DNA of 6,817 nt from contig JAEWBL010000028.1 in the NCBI GenBank assembly GCA_023391175.1, forward strand, positions 1 to 6,817, read 5' to 3'. This document shows, in pieces, positions 5,428 to 6,817 of the stretch. Under the pieces are notes generated by a model. The model ran no database searches. It was given only the letters and a program-made list of their open reading frames with translations, and had not been told where the DNA came from. Position numbers and translations under genes: made by a program. The stretch comes from Pseudomonadota bacterium. GTDB lineage: Bacteria; Pseudomonadota; Alphaproteobacteria; Rhizobiales; Xanthobacteraceae. Position 1 is the first letter of the stretch. Each line of letters starts with the position of its first letter.

Positions 5428-6759
5428 CTCAGGTTCGGTAAAGCGCACGACGGCGCTGAAGCCCTCCGTCTCCCCCGGGATGGGCGAGGCAATCTCCAGC
5501 ACCAGCCCCGCCCCGCGGCAGATGGCGGCGGCGATGGCGAGGCCGAGCCCGGAGCCCTCCGCCCCCGTCGGCCCCCGCTCGAACGGCCGCAGCAGCAGGG
5601 CCATCCGTTCGGCCGGAACGACGGCGCCGTGGTTGGAAATGTCCAGCCGGTCGGCGGTGAGGCGGACTCGGACCGGGGTGTCGGGTGCGCCGTGTTTCAG
5701 TGCGTTTTCAATGAGATTGCGTGCCAGAACCGCGAAGGCGTCGGGGTCGAGATCGCTCACCGGTCCGCCCTCCGCCGCGATGCTCAGCGCGATGTCCCCC
5801 GCGCGCCCGGACTGGCGCTCAAGGTCGGCGATCACATGGCGCAGCACGGGCGCGAGCGGTGCCGGGGCCTCCGCGACCAGGCCGGCGCCTTCCGCCTTGG
5901 CGAGCTGCAGCAGCTTTTCGGACAGGCGCGAAAGACGGCGCAGCGCGCCCGCGATCGTGCGCGCCCGCTCCTGCGCCGGCCCTTCCGGCAGTTCTGCCAC
6001 GAGCCGCTGGGTCTGCGCCAGAGCGGCGGCGATGGGGGTGCGCAGCTCATGGGCGCTGTTGGCGGCAAAGCCCCGCTCCGCCTCCAGCGCCCCGCGCAGG
6101 CGCTCCATGAGGGCATTCACGGCGCCCGCGACGGGGGCCATCTCCTCTGGCAACCCTTGCTCCGGCACCGGTGCGAGATTGCCCCGCCCGCGCGCGGCGA
6201 TGGCATGGCAGAAGGCGAGCACCGGCCTCAATGTGAGGCGAAGCGTGAGCCACACACCGGCAAGCGCGATGGGCACGAGTGCGACAAGCGGCCAGATCAG
6301 CGCCATGACCGCCCGCCACACCGCGGCGGCGCGATGGTCCAGCTCCTCCGCCGTCGTGACGATGACAGTGCCCCGCACCGCCGCTTCCGTGTAGGTGCGC
6401 AGCCGGGCGGTGCTCTGAAAGCCGGGAGCGAGCCCTGCGGGTATCGCCATCTGCTCCGCGTCGCTGGACTGGAGAAGCACTCGCCCTTGCGCGTCGCGCA
6501 CCACGTAGGTGATGAATTCCCGATGCGGCCCCACGGGCGGCATATGTTGCGTACCAGCCCCGTCCTCGCGCGCCAGCAGCTCCGAGTAGGCGAGCGGCAG
6601 CACCCTTTGCGCCACCTCCTGCAACGCGCTGTCGAAGACCTCGTCGATCTCGTGCCGCAGCACCAGCCCCGCAACCGTCGCCGCCGCAAGCCACAGCGCG
6701 GCGATTGACACAGCGAGCCACAGGCCGAGGCGCCGCCGCAGGCTCCAGCCTCCGCTCAC
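5410..6759 (-). CDS. QseC-like two-component sensor histidine kinase
   Basis: This 449-residue inner-membrane kinase has two helices (about 12-34 and 152-172) flanking a periplasmic sensor region of roughly 115 residues. That region contains YVVRDAQGRVLLQSS (85-99), typical of QseC/TctE-like sensors. A HAMP-like linker (173-226) leads to the phosphoacceptor motif NSAHELRTP with H237. The ATPase domain has NLIENALKHG (N box, 348-357), SNHG (375-378, in place of the usual D.G), RPFERG (391-396) and the G2 box GSGLGLAI (402-409). The SN.G variant is common in QseC- and metal-sensing kinases, so activity is expected. The start is GTG, overlapping the response-regulator stop (GTGA), with GGGAGG six bases upstream. 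The kinase presumably signals to that regulator. The sensed signal is not evident, but control of the downstream redox operon is likely. Confidence 0.93.
   Translation of the reverse strand: MSGGWSLRRRLGLWLAVSIAALWLAAATVAGLVLRHEIDEVFDSALQEVAQRVLPLAYSELLAREDGAGTQHMPPVGPHREFITYVVRDAQGRVLLQSSDAEQMAIPAGLAPGFQSTARLRTYTEAAVRGTVIVTTAEELDHRAAAVWRAVMALIWPLVALVPIALAGVWLTLRLTLRPVLAFCHAIAARGRGNLAPVPEQGLPEEMAPVAGAVNALMERLRGALEAERGFAANSAHELRTPIAAALAQTQRLVAELPEGPAQERARTIAGALRRLSRLSEKLLQLAKAEGAGLVAEAPAPLAPVLRHVIADLERQSGRAGDIALSIAAEGGPVSDLDPDAFAVLARNLIENALKHGAPDTPVRVRLTADRLDISNHGAVVPAERMALLLRPFERGPTGAEGSGLGLAIAAAICRGAGLVLEIASPIPGETEGFSAVVRFTEPENLTGS
5421..5436. repeat. Tandem 8-base repeat TCAGGTTC x2 at the end of the kinase gene
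   Basis: TCAGGTTC occurs twice head to tail (5421-5428 and 5429-5436). It lies inside the kinase coding region, where it specifies part of the C-terminal PENLTG. Its core also forms the outer block of the inverted repeat, and AACCTGA recurs in the opposite orientation at 5373-5379. It may add a further regulator half-site, or it may simply be a small duplication. Confidence 0.55.
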
Positions 6760-6817
6760 GCGCCGCCTCCCGGCGTGCCGAGGCGATAGCCCATGCCGCG
6801 CACGGTCTCGATGACGT
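6756..6817 (-). CDS. OmpR/PhoB-class response regulator, last 19 residues (gene continues past the window)
   Basis: Only the C-terminal end is present: VIETVRGMGYRLGTPGGGA and stop. 'ETVRGMGYRL' is the highly conserved final hairpin of the winged-helix DNA-binding domain in OmpR-class regulators. The stop overlaps the GTG start of the kinase by four bases, as is usual for a regulator-kinase pair. It is the likely binder of the half-sites upstream of the small exported protein gene, though that is inferred. The receiver domain and recognition helix are outside the window. Confidence 0.88.
   Translation of the reverse strand, partial: VIETVRGMGYRLGTPGGGA

Noticed and set aside
5126..6394. Long + strand frame opposite the histidine kinase
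   Set aside because: Ser/Arg/Ala-rich low-complexity product; the - strand holds a kinase with all its motifs.

Overview
The window is very GC-rich and almost fully coding. Its gene families (MarR regulator, FUSC exporter, PepSY/flavodoxin/FNR reductase, DUF2271, ApbE, QseC-like kinase) and tight packing fit an alphaproteobacterium, possibly a Hyphomicrobiales/Xanthobacteraceae-type genome. The taxonomic guess is an inference from style only.

Left part, + strand (1-1312): the tail of a MarR-type regulator overlaps by 4 bases the start of an FUSC-family membrane protein related to aromatic-acid efflux pumps. The pair looks like a local repressor with its exporter.

Right part, - strand (read from 6817 down to 1288): the end of an OmpR-class response regulator, its QseC-like sensor histidine kinase (4-base overlap), then a control region of about 80 bases. 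After that come a small exported His/Asp-rich protein, a DUF2271 exported protein, a 730-residue PepSY membrane/flavodoxin/NAD(P)H reductase fusion, and ApbE (FAD:protein FMN transferase). The last four genes are closely spaced or overlapping and are probably one operon. ApbE converges on the FUSC gene, and their 3' ends overlap by 25 bases.

Proposed working model (inference): cytosolic NAD(P)H reduces FAD and then FMN in the C-terminal reductase half. Electrons pass to two possible bis-His haems in the four-helix PepSY half, one near each membrane face, and then to a periplasmic acceptor. DUF2271 and the His/Asp-rich protein are the periplasmic candidates, and ApbE supplies covalent FMN to some partner. 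The upstream two-component system would sense a periplasmic signal, perhaps a metal or redox state, and switch the operon on.

The most striking non-coding signal lies between the kinase gene and the small exported protein. It is a 20-base inverted repeat with ten- and six-base perfect blocks. Each arm holds two related hexamers 11 bases apart, and two more such hexamers continue the helical phase toward the start codon. This is the layout expected of an OmpR/PhoB-type operator. No RNA genes, CRISPR arrays, insertion sequences or convincing intrinsic terminators were seen.
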